Origin: Roridomyces roridus
Lineage: Eukaryota > Basidiomycota > Agaricomycetes > Agaricales > Mycenaceae
DNA: 64,000 bases
Assembly: GCA_029378245.1 (NCBI GenBank)
Contig: JARKIF010000005.1
Coordinates: forward strand, 620,001-684,000
Direction: 5' to 3'
Shown: positions 44,622-57,200 of the stretch, in pieces
Layout of the letters: the number at the start of each line of letters is the position of its first letter
Numbering within the stretch: the stretch's first letter is position 1
The notes under the pieces: model-generated
What the model saw: the letters and a program-made list of their open reading frames with translations, nothing else
What the model was told of the DNA's origin: nothing
The model's database searches: none
Made by a program: the position numbers and the translations under genes

Positions 44622-46288
44622 ATGGCTCCCTTCTCTACCTTTAAGCAACTCAAAGTCGCAATTGTGGGAGGAGGTATTGGAGGTTTAGCAGCAGCGGTTG
44701 CGCTCAGACGCGCAGGACACTTGGGTTGGATTCATATTTTCTGGCATTCACCATCTAACCAGGTTGTATAGTGGAAATTTATGAGCGACGCGACTTTGAT
44801 GTCGAAGTCGGAGCATCCATTTCGTGCGCCGCCAACGGGACGCAGTGGCTCCGTGAATGGGACGTGGACATTCCAGACATGAGACCCGTCGTACTCATGA
44901 ATCTGGTCATGCGCGAGTGGGAAAGCGGGAAAATCTTGAATGATTATAAGCTCGACAAATACGAGGAGGAGTGGGGAAACGTGTATAACATGTTCCACAG
45001 AAGAGATATGCACGCGACGCTCCTGAAGACCGCCACTTCGACCGAGGGAAAAGGCGTGCCTTGTAAAGTCAGGATCGACCACATGTATGTGCCCTTGCTT
45101 GGTTCCCTTGCTGCGATTGACACGCACGAAGCTGCGAAACAGTCGACGCAGACGCAGGCATCATCACTTTCTCCAACGGGATGACGGTGGCTGCAGACTT
45201 GATTGTCGGCGCCGATGGTATTCGGGTGTGTTGAATGTCTCTGAACCCCGACCCAAGTTGACCTTTTCCAAGTCCGTTGTCCGCGACCAGATCGGTATCG
45301 TCCCAGATACTAAATCGGCGCCGCAAACCTGCTATCGCTGTAATGTCCTGACAGAAGATGTCAAAAAGTTTGGTCTCCCGGAATACTCTTACCAACCAGC
45401 AATGTAAGATGACGTATCCCGACTGGCGTCAAACTCATTCTCTGGCAGTCATTATTGGGGAGGGGTTCCGGGGAAGAACGGCCGTTCCAAATATTACAAG
45501 ATCGTCATGTCGCCGTGTTCCGACGGTGAAGTTGTGTCCTTTTACTGTGAGTCCATTATCCTGTTGGAGCGCTTCTGACCAGCGATCAGGTTTCATGCCA
45601 ACGGAACTGACCTCGCACCATGAAGAAGGTTTCGTCTTTCAAGAGGTGCCCGTCGCCGACATCCTCAAGGGGAGGTACGATACCCTCGATCCAGACTGCG
45701 TTGCACTCTTGAAGCATTCCATCGAGCGGATGCCATGGCGCCTCTATGTCCACCAGCCGTACACCGTGAGCCAGCTTCTCGAGCGATAGCTGACTGAGGC
45801 TGATATGTTCCATCACAGCATTGGTATAAAGGCAAAGCCTGCATTCTCGGAGATGCCGCCCATCCCATGGCAAGTGGTGCATCATTGGCGTCTATCGTCT
45901 GTATTTATTGCCCGCAGATGCCTCACCAATCCCAGGGAGCTTGTCAAGCGATCGAAGATGCTGCTGCCCTTGGTATCATCTTCTCGGACAAGTACACCTT
46001 TACCGTAGACGTATCAAAGGGACTCGAGATGTACCAGACGATTCGGAAGCCTCGAGCAACCAGGGTACAGACTGCGTCGGCGCGCGCCACAGAGAATCTC
46101 AACGAGCGCATCGGCTTTACGAGTATGACGGCGCCCGACGCTGAGCTTGCTGCGGCAGAAGGAAAGCTGACGAGTAGGCATTCCATTGCTGCCTGGGTTT
46201 GTTCACTAATGGCCGGCCAGTAAACGAGATGAACGGATACGAGATGCATTATCATGTCGCAGAGGAAGTTGCCAAGCTTGGTCTTTAG
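44622..46288 (+). CDS. FAD-dependent monooxygenase, salicylate hydroxylase-like
   Basis: ATG at 44622 leads to the dinucleotide motif VAIVGGGIGGLAAAVALRRA, with VEIYERRDFDVEVGASISCA after the first intron. Further on are LIVGADGIRSVVRDQ and the FAD ribityl motif ILGDAAHPM, followed by PHQSQGACQAIEDAAALG. This is the class A aromatic hydroxylase fold of fungal salicylate-1-monooxygenases. The intron at 45226-45272 restores frame between GADGIR and SVVRDQ. An intron with a GC donor (45870-45917) lies immediately after DAAHPM and is itself open in frame. The last exon ends EEVAKLGL at 46286-46288. It likely hydroxylates a salicylate-like aromatic using NADH; the substrate is inferred. Confidence 0.88.
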
Positions 46289-46374
46289 ATTTTGTATGTA
46301 GTTCGAAATGAGGATGGATGGTGGTTGCGGTCAAGAAGAATTTGATGCAGTGATCTCATCTGCCCAGCGCGTCC

Positions 46375-48207
46375 ATGGCCATCGACGGTCTGATTGTATT
46401 GGACAACACTGGGTCAGTCTAGCTCTTCTGCATCTCGCTTTCCTTTGACGACCTCAAGACGCCCAATTATCCAGTCGGGATTTCGTTTAGCAACAGCCGC
46501 CTACCCTCTTCTCCACATTGATGCCTTCAACACTGCCGTTCTCAAGTCCCAGCGCGCAGGAGATATAGAACCGGTCATCTACGTTGCCCCATTCAACGTT
46601 TCTGACCCACCGACTGCCTGCTGTCATGTTGAATGCGGAGATATACGAATACTCGCTCCAGTGAGCGGAGACGGTCAGTAAGCCCATCTTGTCTCCCATC
46701 TAGGCTCAACTGGCACAGTTGACCCACTCTTCGCGTTTGCATTTCTGCAAACTTTCATCGACATTCTCCGTGAATATTTCGGCACCATTTCAGCTGCTAC
46801 TCTCAAGGATAACTTCGATGTTGTGTACCAGGTACAGACGTTCAGTGGTTTCAGCATACTTATCGCTGAACCTTTCATAGCTGCTGGAAGAGACGTTGGA
46901 CTCTGGTGGTCACCCTCTCACCACATCTCCAAATGCCCTACGAGATATCGTCCTCCCTCCATCACTTCTCTCCAAATTGTTGAATGTCGCCGGGGCCAAC
47001 ATAACCTCCGCTATCAACTCTGGGTCTGGTCTGGGTGCTGCCGGCGGACCTTTCTCATCTCCCATTCCTTGGAGAAAAGCCGGACTCAAATACAACAGTA
47101 ATGAGATCTACTTTGACATGGTCGAGGAACTCAAAGCCATCGTAAACAAGTAAATGTCAATCGGTTCCTTTGACTAGAACTGATGTAATACAGGCATGGG
47201 ACGACGCTTTCCAGCAGCGTCTGGGGCAAGATTGAGACAAACGCAAAGCTTTCAGGTGAGTTTTCTCCGCCTTTTACCACTTATCAAGCATCTCATATTC
47301 CAAGGCACCCCGGATTGTCTCCTAACATTCACGAATCCGCATGTCATCACAGACTGCGCTTTCCACCCATGTGTTCGGTAAGCGTCGTCCTCACATTGGT
47401 CGCAAATCTAAAGAAAACCAGATTACAGCGTGTGAAGCGCGATAGCGCCATGTCTTTTGTCCCTCCAGACGGCCATTTCACTCTCGCCGAGTATCGATTT
47501 ACACCCAGTGCTTCAGCCACTTCGGCACGATTTCAAGCCGCAGGTGCTACATCTTCGGTGTTGGCCAAGGAGAATGTTCCCATTCCTTTTCTCCTCAAAT
47601 CAACGGTTGAACTCACTGAATCTGGTGGTAGGTGATCATTCCTGATTTTTTACTGCAGCCAACTGTTTTAAAGGCACTTTCGAGTTCATCCTGACGTCCA
47701 GAATGCCATCCCAGACACTCGAGTCCATCGTCGCTGAAATGTACATCGGGGAAGGCGCAGGAGGGGTCAAATGTGTTGCGGCTCGTGGCGACGGGGGCAA
47801 CATGGGCCGCAGAGGGATGCCCGATTCTAGCTCAGGATCCTCCACCGGCTCGTGGGCGTTTGACGCCAAGAAGATGGTAAATCAGCTTTCTGAAACATTG
47901 TTCGTGAACCAACGATTTCTAGGTCGTGCGCTGGGAAATACCAGCGGCTCCTCCATCTAGCGTCTGGTCTCTCCGGGGTTCCTTCTCATCGTTCGTAGCT
48001 GGTTTAGAAGTCGACTATCCGCGGGCTAACATTACACCCAGAAGTTCTGTAGTACGACCAGCTCATGCACTTCAAGTCCGGTTTGCCGTCTCGTCCTACA
48101 CCTTCTCGGCGTTGAAGGTAGACCAGCTCAAGGTGACAGGAGAGGTGTATAAGCCTTACAAGGGTGTCCGAGGACGAGCGACGGGCAACATCGAGTGGAG
48201 GTGGTAG
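46375..48207 (+). CDS. APM3: AP-3 complex mu subunit
   Basis: ATG at 46375 (MAIDGLIVLDNTG) begins a longin-like N-terminal domain (FAFAFLQTFIDILREYFGTI, LKDNFDVVYQLLEETLDSGG). It continues with LPPSLLSKLLNVAGANITSA and WRKAGLKYNSNEIYFDMVEE, the start of the mu homology domain, then CLLTFTNPHVITDCAFHPCV, FVPPDGHFTLAEYRF and the typical last strand VTGEVYKPYKGVRG ... TGNIEWRW. About nine short-intron exons join in frame. AP-3 mu recognises YxxPhi sorting signals for Golgi/endosome to vacuole transport. The stop at 48205-48207 lies 81 bp from the convergent STI1 stop, and the start is 87 bp after the monooxygenase. Confidence 0.93.
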
Positions 48208-48288
48208 CACGCGTGTTTGATTAGAATGCATTGAATTGGCGACAGCAAAGTAAAGATACAAACAAGATGACCAGAATATTTGGGACGT

Positions 48289-50417
48289 TTAACCGGTCCG
48301 AATAATACCAGCATTCACCAACTTTTGGATCTTGGAGCGCACAATGGGATTCTTCATGTGGTCTTGGAGCGAGCCAGGGTCGCTCTGCGCCTGTTGCAAG
48401 ATTTGTTGCATGACGGGATCGTTCATGATTCCCTTCAACGACGTTGAGAAACAGTAAAAAACAAGAGAAGATGGACATACCGCAACTTCTGGATCCCGCA
48501 TCGCGCGCTCCAACGTCTCTTCCTGCGACTCCGTCCCCCGCTGACTGAACAGCGCCTGCTGGCATTTGACCTCCTGCTCGGAGATTTCCCGAGCATGCTT
48601 GTGTTCCGGGTCGTGTTCCTTGGCCTCCTGGACAGCCTCGATCGCCTTGGTGTAATCCCGCATGGCGAAGAGGATGCTCGATTTCCGAATATACGCCTTG
48701 GCTAGAAAGGAATGAGTGATTGTGCAATCAAGCAGAAATAAACGGCTCACCGAAGGTGGGATCGACCTTGATAGCCTCGTTGGAATCTTTAAGAGCCTCC
48801 GGGAAGGCTGCGAGTTTCATGTACGCAGCTGCACGGTTGTTGTACCCGCGCGCATCGCTCGGGTCGCGCTTGATGCTCTCCGTGTAGCTCTTGACCGCAC
48901 CAGCAAAGTCACCAGCCTTGAACTGAGTGTTGCCCTCTTCGCGAGCAATGGCGCTCTTCTCCGGGTCAATGTACGCCTGCTTGTCGGCCTCGGCCTTGGC
49001 ACGTTCAATGTCGCGCAGCTTGTTCAGAATGTCCGGCGTGCGGTGCTCGGAGAGTGATTTCTGGAAGTATTTGATGGCGGTTTCCAAGTCGCCTTTCTTC
49101 TGGTAAGCAGAGCCGATGCGGCCATAGGCCTTTGCGATGAGCTTGTAGTCGGCACGGAGGGAACGGCCCTCTTCGGCAGCCTTCTCGCACGTCTCGATCG
49201 CCTTGTCGTATTCCCCTTGCTCGAAATACACAGCTGCAAACAAAGGATCAGAATGGACACGAATAAACTGTAGTTACTTACCGCCCAAGTTTGTTAAGAA
49301 CGTGACATCCTTGGGCCACAAATCCCAAGCTTTAGCATACTGCGTCGCTGCCTCGGCAAACTCGCGCTTCTTGTAAGCCTCGCCGCCGAGCTTCTTGGCC
49401 GCCTCGGCTTCTTTTTTGGCTGCAGCCTCCTCATCGTCAACCTCCATCTCATCGTCTGCAGGTGGTGGGGCCGCAGGCTCTTGGGGAGGCTTAGAGGACG
49501 AGGCGGCAGGGGGAGGTGGTGACTGGGCGGCAGGGGGAGGCGGTGAAGTCGAGAGTCCCGGAGGCATCTCTTCGGACCCTTCTGGCCGGTTGAAGCCCTG
49601 CATGTCGATGCCCATGAGCGCGCCAAGGACGTCGATCATGCGGGGATCCTGCATCGCGCTGCGGGAATGTAAGCAGCTGAATACCCGAGGATGATTTGTT
49701 ACGCACGAGTCGGCCAAGGCAGGCGTTTTTTGGATCATGTTCAGCTGGACAAAGTCAGGGTTGAAAGCGAACAGCAGTATAAATCCATACCTTCTGCACA
49801 AACGAAGGGTCTTGAAGATGTTTTTGCGTCCGTGGGTTCGCAGCGAGCTTGCCAAACAGATTCGGGTCGGAGAACATTTTGGCAAAACCTCCGAGCTCGC
49901 CACCGTCCGAGTCCATGGCTGGTCAGAGTCAGAAAAGAGGGCATATCAGTGGAAGAGGGCATACCTTTGGCATCCTGCACTTCTTTCAGACCCTTTTGTA
50001 GAGCTGGGCTGTCCTCGAGCTTCAACCCCAGCTCGTACGCAGCGATGGCTTCATCGTATCGCCTGGCACCATGGAGAGCAGCTCCTTTCCGTGCATAGCC
50101 TTTCGACCAGGCCGAATTTACAGCAATGCACTAACGATGAAGATTAGGAATTGGGCAGAGTTTCAGAGCATGGGGAGCACCTGCTCAGCGTCCGTTAGCG
50201 CGTCGGACCACTGCTTCTTTCCCGCATAGGCTGCGCTCCGGTTGGAGTACAATACATGGTTGGAGGAATCGAGGGCGATCGCTTGGGTAAAGAGCTCGAT
50301 CGCCTTGTCGTAGTCCTTGGCAGCAAAGGCCTTGTTGCCCGAATCCTTTAGTTCCGCAGCCTTCGGAGCCGAGAGTTAGTCTGAGGGAAAGAGAGGCGCA
50401 GAGGGACGTACCGACAT
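48289..50417 (-). CDS. STI1: Hsp70/Hsp90-organising co-chaperone Sti1/Hop
   Basis: Exon 1 encodes only Met-Ser (ATGTCG, 50417-50412). TPR1 follows (AAELKDSGNKAFAAKDYDKA, LYSNRSAAYAGKKQWSDALT), then the DP1 region (FAKMFSDPNLFGKLAANPRT; MQDPRMIDVLGALMGIDM). A Pro/Ala-rich linker precedes TPR2A (EAYKKREFAEAATQYAKAWD), TPR2B (EEGNTQFKAGDFAGAVKSYT; YNNRAAAYMKLAAFPEALKD) and DP2 (NDPVMQQILQQAQSDP; IQKLVNAGIIRTG). This is the full Sti1 architecture, and all exons join in frame. The cytosolic protein transfers clients from Hsp70 to Hsp90. The upstream region has ACGCG-type motifs near 50510 but no clear heat-shock element was identified by eye. Confidence 0.95.
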
Positions 50418-51254
50418 GAGTGAAGAGTGAAGAGAGCAAGTAAGGCAATTTCTTCCAGAAGATTCGAGGACTGAACGCCCACGTGCTTATGCGCGTCGAC
50501 TGCGATTGAGACGCGTCTTGGCTTTGCTCAAACTCTCCGCCGCTCCCTCACTCTCGGAAATGAATGGCTCTCGTCGATGCAAAGCAGCCCGCCTCTGATC
50601 AGGGTTCGATTTTAGTTGGCTTCAGCCATCCGAACAAACGAGACTAGTGTTGGAGTCATTGACTGCAGGCACAAGAGGCGACTCTGGATCGACTCCGCTA
50701 CTAATGGCTTTTCTACGCTGGAATCGTTCATCCTGGTGCTTCCGCGCCATTCACGGGTAGTTATTTCTCTATTACGTACACAGGCTAACTGCTCTCTCGA
50801 ACGCGGAGGTATCCCAAACCCCACCCCGTCTGCAGCCCGACACCGCCGAAGTATACTCGCAGAGACGTGCGGGATGGCTGTTGTTCGGGCATGTTGCCGC
50901 AAGCTGTTCTTGGAACGGGGGAACTTACGCCATGCAGTCAGTCAGATAGGCTCTTTACTTCTTTTCGCATTTTACGAGCGCCTTGGCTCCCCCTTCCCCT
51001 GAGATCGTAAGGGTGTGAAGCTTGAGCCTTGCACAGGGTGCATTGTTTTCATGCAAACAGAGGATAGATGACAGGAAAGGACTGGGATGAACTATAGTTG
51101 TAGGATGAAAAGGCCCCCGGGGACTTCTGTCTTGTCCTTGCCACACGCCCAAATATAATACTAGCACCAGTTCTTTCTGGATTTGCGGTCCTTCTCCCAA
51201 TCCTGTTGCCCCGCGCTCACCTAGCTTGTCCTCGACCGCCATCCTTCTTTTTCC
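50418..51254. other. divergent intergenic region, STI1 / Zn2Cys6 factor
   Basis: About 840 bp between two divergent genes, the presumed promoters of both. An open frame of about 125 codons at 50616-51002 lacks an ATG start and any family signal. No gene is called. Confidence 0.45.
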
Positions 51255-54067
51255 ATGCCCGACGAGTGTGGCCCGTCATCATCCACAACTTCTCCAGCAA
51301 ATCCGCGGCCCAAACCTCCGAAAACACCGTCCACAGGCATCGTCCGAGGACGAACATCTCCAGGGCCTGGAGGCTCCTCCGCCGAGCAGAATGGAGACGG
51401 ACCCCGTCCCACCAAGCGTGCTCGCAAAGTAACGCCTCCACATCGCTCATTACCCTCCCCGTACTCACCTTTACGCGCAGGCCATCAACTGCGAGCCGTG
51501 TAGGAACAGCAAGCTGAAATGCGACAGGTATAAAACGCGTTTATGCAGTGGACAACCCTCACCGACGCGAGCAGAAATCGACCGTGTTCGTCCTGTGTGT
51601 TGCGAGGCACTGCTGCGATGTGTTACCAGGATGCCCGAGGACATGAAGGCGCCGAGTATCCTCTCCGCGGAGATGACCACCAGTGCGTGCGACCCCATTT
51701 TTTTCTATTTCCGACATTGATTATCTTGTACAGGCGCATCGACCCTGCCCAAGAGATTGCTCGTCTGCGTCATTCCATCTCGCTCCTCGAAGCATATGTC
51801 TTTCCAACCCAACCCCGCTCCCATGCTGCTCGTCGCTCTGACACGTCCCCCGTCGTTCCAAAGAAAGAGTCGGTTGACCCCGACATGACCGACAAGAACC
51901 CTCCAACAGCCCCTGGAATGTTGGGCCAAGGTCAGGGCGGACTTTACGCTGGACCCACTAGCGCCGCGACTCATCTCTTGCTGTCTCACCCCGACGCACG
52001 AAATTCGGAAGACACGGACAGTCGGCAGGCCAGCCAAGACCGGAGCAGCGATGACTTGGCATCGACGGTGAATCACGAATACGACCGCGATCTGCTGGCC
52101 CTCCTCCCTTCGGTCGACATTATAGACAGCCTGATCAACTACTACTTCGAATACTGCAACTGGATCTACCGCCACGTCAACCAGCTCAGTTTCATCCAGC
52201 AGTGGGAGAAATACAAAAACGGATCCTGCCCGGACCGCATTATTCTCGCCACCGCGTGTGTGATTATGGCCAACGCCACCTACTATCTCCCGCCCCAGCA
52301 CCGCATACTCGAGGCATATCCAGAGACACACGAGGAGCTGGGCCTCAAGTACTTTGAAGTGTCTACCACGGCACTTCAGCGCCGGCAGGCCGAAACCAAA
52401 ACCTACAGTCTCGATCTCATCGAGCTCCTTTTGATTCGCTGCCATTATCTCACTGCCACCAAACGCGACGGCGAAGAAGTGTGGTATGCCAAGGGGGAGA
52501 TTGTGACGATTGGTGCGTCTTTGTAGCAAAGTCGACGTTGTAATTGATCTTGGTCCAGGTACGGCGATGGGTCTACATCGTGATCCAGGCAAGTGGAAGA
52601 TGCATCGGGATGTTGCTGAGCGCCGCAGATGGGCATGGTGGCATATCGTCCTTCTGGAACGGTTAGTGCATCTTTCATTACATGGCCGTAATTCATTCGT
52701 TCAAGGTGGCAAGCCTTCATGTTCGGTCGGCCGATAACCATTTCCTCGCATCATTTCGATACCCTCCTCCCGTCATACTGCGATCCCAGTCTCGACAAGA
52801 CCGGCCGCCTGTATCTGCCCAACATCGCTCTGTTTCAACTAGGTACCTGGATTTTCTCGCTTTCATACGGTCTGCTCAAAATGCATCAGCATTCATCTTG
52901 GGGGACATAATGGACGACGCGGTGTCTGTCCGTCCGGTTCCATACGATAGCGTCCAGGCCAACGATCGTGCATTAACCAAATGGATGGACAACCTTCCTC
53001 CGGAACTCGATCTCGATGAATACCGTCTTGCACGTAACCTGGTGTCTTCGAATGTGCCCACTCGTCGTCTCGGCGTCCAGAGCGTCATCATCCGGACGTC
53101 ATACTACCACATTCGATTCACGCTGCACCGTCCATATGCCAGCGCCAACGCCAACAAGATGGCGGGCAGCGAGCTGCCCAAATCCGCACAGAGTCTCGAG
53201 ATTGCTGTGAATGCGGCGGACAGGTTGATTACGATGACTGGTCAATCGAGGCCCGACTTTTTAAACGCCAACTCGGCCCTCTCGACACCAGGACACATGA
53301 ATTGGGGCCCGTTCCACTGCTTCTCGGCGGCAATGTTCTTTTCGTTCCAGCTCATCGCAAATCCCGACCAGCCTGGTGCAAACCTCTTCCGCGCCAGTGT
53401 CCGCAAGGCCATGACGACGTTGGAACAAAGTCGTGGTGTTCCCGTGGCAGACAAGGGGCTCGACATTCTGCAGTCGCTTGCGCCTCTTTACTCCTCCGAC
53501 TTTCCTCGATCCGATCCCGAGGCGCGCGAAAAGGAAAAGGCAAAGATTCTTGGTATCGTGCGCAAGCTTGCGTTCCCATACCACGATTCACGTGACCCGC
53601 GGCGCATGGGCGAATCACCCAGCACGCGTGGCCTGGCGAGCTCCCCCGCTAATTCAAACTCGGTCAGCCCACCGATGAACATGATCCACCCCCTTCCCCA
53701 GTACGAAGGGATGAGTCATACCATCTCGTCTGTTCGCACGGCTGCTCCTCCCCCAATTTACACGCAGAACCCCCATTCGCCTGCGTCGCAGCAGCAGATG
53801 TCGCCTGGTGTCGTGTCGCACCCGCATTCGATCTCGAATATGCCTCCCAACTCGTCGCCGGGTGGCTACAACCCGCCGTACCATCTGCCACCTCCGCAGC
53901 AGTCGTACGGTCCAGAGCGGTATGGAACATACCCTCATCAGCACGTAGATGATCAGGCGGTGTGGGGTGCAGCTATTGGCTTTGGACACGGAGAATGGAC
54001 CCAGTTTTTGGACGTTCTTCGCCCCGAGCAGGCGTCGGGGAACTCGAGTAGAATGCAAGGCCCGTAA
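51255..54067 (+). CDS. Zn2Cys6 fungal-specific transcription factor
   Basis: ATG at 51255 opens a Pro/Ser-rich tail with a basic patch (RPTKRARK). Splicing across two introns builds the binuclear zinc cluster CEPCRNSKLKCDRNRPCSSC - VLRGTAAMC, with spacing C-x2-C-x6-C-x5-C-x2-C-x8-C. A heptad-like linker (RIDPAQEIARLRHSISLLEA) should dimerise. The fungal_trans middle-homology domain follows (LLALLPSVDIIDSLINYYFE; IYRHVNQLSFIQQWEKY; MGLHRDPGKWKMHRDVAERR; MFGRPITISSHHFDTLLP). The C-terminus is Pro/Gln/Ser-rich (PPPQQSYGPERYGTYPHQ), probably an activation domain. It is a nuclear regulator; target genes are unknown. Confidence 0.92.
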
Positions 54068-54209
54068 GCTTTCCCTTGTTTTGGATGTATATATCTTTCT
54101 CTTTGTACAAAGGATTTAGTGTAATATAGTGTAAAAACTCGCTCTGTCTTGTGCTTTCGTTTTCTGGTCTGTAGCTGTATACAAATATATTCGTTTGGGA
54201 AAAATGTAG

Positions 54210-57200
54210 CTACTTTTTGAAACTGCTAAGCTTCTGCATTCGCTTCGGCCTGTTGGCTATCTCAAGCCTCAGCTGCGCAAGACCCGCTGGTGGACTATCC
54301 TGCTCCGTAGCAACAGCCAGCACCTGGTCGATCAGATTATATGGCAGCCACGTAGAAGCGGCGTGGTGGGTCGGTTCGCGGGACAGCCGTGCATCCGTCT
54401 AACAGGAAATGTTAATCTCATAAGCACGGAGGAAAACGGTCCCACCTTTTGGATTAATGAGAGCGTGTGAGCTATACATTGCTCCAAGTTCTCATAGCGG
54501 AGGGTCACTCGAATGAGATACTCGTGATGGTGTTCCTGCACAGCCATGAGAGTTTTACATCGAGCCGAAACTGAACTGAACAAACCTCGAGCGAATGTAT
54601 TAACCAAGGAGGAGGCGGAAGTGTTCTTTGCAGACTCAAAATCGTCTCCAGCGTGATTTTGGTGTATTTGTAGTCTGTTTGAGGACCGTCGTGCCTCTCG
54701 AGGGACTGTCGAAGATATCGCCACGCGCGGTCAGCTTGACTTCCAGACCAAGATGAGACCTTGTCGGTCAACAGCCAATCCGAACTGTCTTCCACCGAGT
54801 CGGGATTGCGGGATAAACGAAGGCACTGAGTTGCCAGATGCGCAAACAAGTCTGTCATGTCCACGTCGAGACTGCTCGCTGTGGCCATCCCGAGATTAAA
54901 TCTATTTGATTGAGCCAGCCTCAGCACTATCGACTCGGGCGGAAGATCTGTGGAGTTATCAAGAGCCGATTTAAAGTATTCAGACGCGAAAGGTATACCT
55001 CCGAACGACGACAAAGCAGGCTCTCGTTGGATCATGTCGATTTGGGCGGACAATAAAGCATGCTCGTACTGAATTTGACTCCTCGTCACAATCTCGGCGT
55101 CAGACGTTCCCGGTGTAAATCTCGATTCGGGGATGTGCTTGGTCAGCTTTCGTCGCTTGTGTGGCTGAAAAACGGAGATGAGCGGGGTAGATATACCAAA
55201 CGGTGAGACAACCTCGCGATCAGCGACCACCACGGGCAAAATAAACCACGCATTTTTCGCGTCGACCAAGGACAGCGAGTTGATCGCGACCATTAGAGAC
55301 TGCTGCTGTTGCCCCGACAGGGTTGCCGACAAGGAGAAATCTGACGCAACAAGATCTTGCAATTTTCGACCTCGCTGGTACATGACCAAGGCAGCTGAAT
55401 TCCACGTTGAGAATGAATTAGCAGGGTGGAGGAACAACGTGCACCTTTTCGGTGATCGCCTCTGAAAGTGTGCCACGAGTACAAGATGCGAGAATAACTC
55501 GGATGAATACGCGGGTCGACATTCCGGGCCTTGAATGCCAGGGATTCTTCAACCTCGTCGGCAAAGCCCGGAAAGTTGAAGGAAACGAGCTTTTCGACTG
55601 CGTTGTCTTCGCACATACGATAAACCAAGTGCGCTATTAACTCGCGCTTTCTGCAAGGCGTGAGCATAGGAATCTAGATGCGGTTAGAACCTACTGTTTT
55701 TCATAAGGTGTCGAGATCAAGGAAGAGTAAGCATCGTCGTATAAGCCTAGGTCGGTATATCCTTTGATGACGGTGTTCCAAAGTGAGCCAGTATCCGCTT
55801 CCGGAGGAGCTACAGAGAGAGCTAGTTGAGCAAACTGAACCTCAAGCTGGACGAGTGAGGCCATTCGAAAGAGCTTCGAAACGTGCAAGTAGAAAAAGAA
55901 TGCCGAGTCAAACGGATCAGTAGCTGGGAGTACAAAGGATAGCGCCTCGTGATCCTCGGATGCCAGTGCATTATCGGGACCTAGAGTCTGATCAGAATCC
56001 GCCAACAAGGCAGGAGCAAAGACTTGCCGAATGCGCCGGCCAACTTTTCCATCAGATACGCAGCGTCATCCGGCCGTCCGATGTTTAGCCATAATCGGGC
56101 TTGAACGTACGTGACACCGGCAGTGCGAGGCAGACAGGATAGGATCTCCCTGGTGCTCTCATAATATCCGAGAGCTCTCAAACGCTCGCAGAAGATGACT
56201 TCGTACTTGGTGGCATTTGCAGGTGATACTGATTGCATCAGTCCAGTGCCATCAAGGAAGTGATGGGCGGAGGCTGTAATCCCAACGGAATCGGCGGGCT
56301 GAGCGAGAAGACGATGGATAAGGGAATAGGTAGGTGTGAAATGAGTGCCGCGTAGACTCCTGGACACCTGCATGTCGCGCAAACGCGAAATGACCTCGTC
56401 CGCAGCGACATCTTCGGCGGGTTTAGAACCGCTGAGATCGCCGGCGGGTTGCCTCGTCAAAAAACGAAGTATCGCGACCCCCCGAAACACCGCAAAGATC
56501 TCTGCCAGAAGAGTGGGGTCCCATACATCCAGTTGGTCGGCGAAAAAGAACAAAAGGGTCACGAGGGCGAGGCATAAATCGTATCTTGCGCTGACGGTCG
56601 CAGTGATATACGTTGCCGTCAAAGCCCTCGACCAGTCCGAACGCTGTGGAGGGAGAAGCAGTTCGACTTCCTCCTCTTCGCGCTTCACATCAGAATCGAA
56701 ACCTCCGATGATGTCGAGAGCACTTCGAGTAGCGATGTCGATGTCGGTTACGCTTTGCAAACGTCCCTCCAACCAGGCCTTCGCACCTTCATCCAAGATC
56801 TCGTCGAATTTCATCCTGGAAACTTGATCCTGGATGATGTCTGCAAAGGAAAAGGCGTTCTCCTGATGGATGATATCGAGTAGCCGACTCTCGAGGCCGA
56901 GCATAAACTCGGCGCCGAGTTTGCTTTGCAGACCCCAAAGAATACCAAAGATGCTATGCGACGGCTCAATCGGCCTATCTTCCTCGAGGTCGCGGCGGTA
57001 GCGGATGGGGAGATCTTCCGGTACCAGGGATCCTACCCGCTCTCGCTCGACCACAATTATATCGCCTTCGCCTTTCGCGCCGAGAACCAGCGGCCAACGA
57101 GCGCTGCGCTCCAGCTCGCGACATCGGGCGATGAAACCCTCCCAATCTCGCTTCAGGGCACTCCAGTAGTTGGCGTGCTGCAAAGCGCCAGTGTGGGGAT

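Noticed and set aside
45226..45272. Apparent frameshift in the FAD monooxygenase after GADGIR
   Set aside because: A 47 nt GT-AG intron joins GADGIR to SVVRDQIGIVPD, the expected family sequence, so no mutation is needed.
50616..51002. 128-codon open frame upstream of the zinc-cluster gene
   Set aside because: No ATG at its start, no splice partners and no family resemblance.
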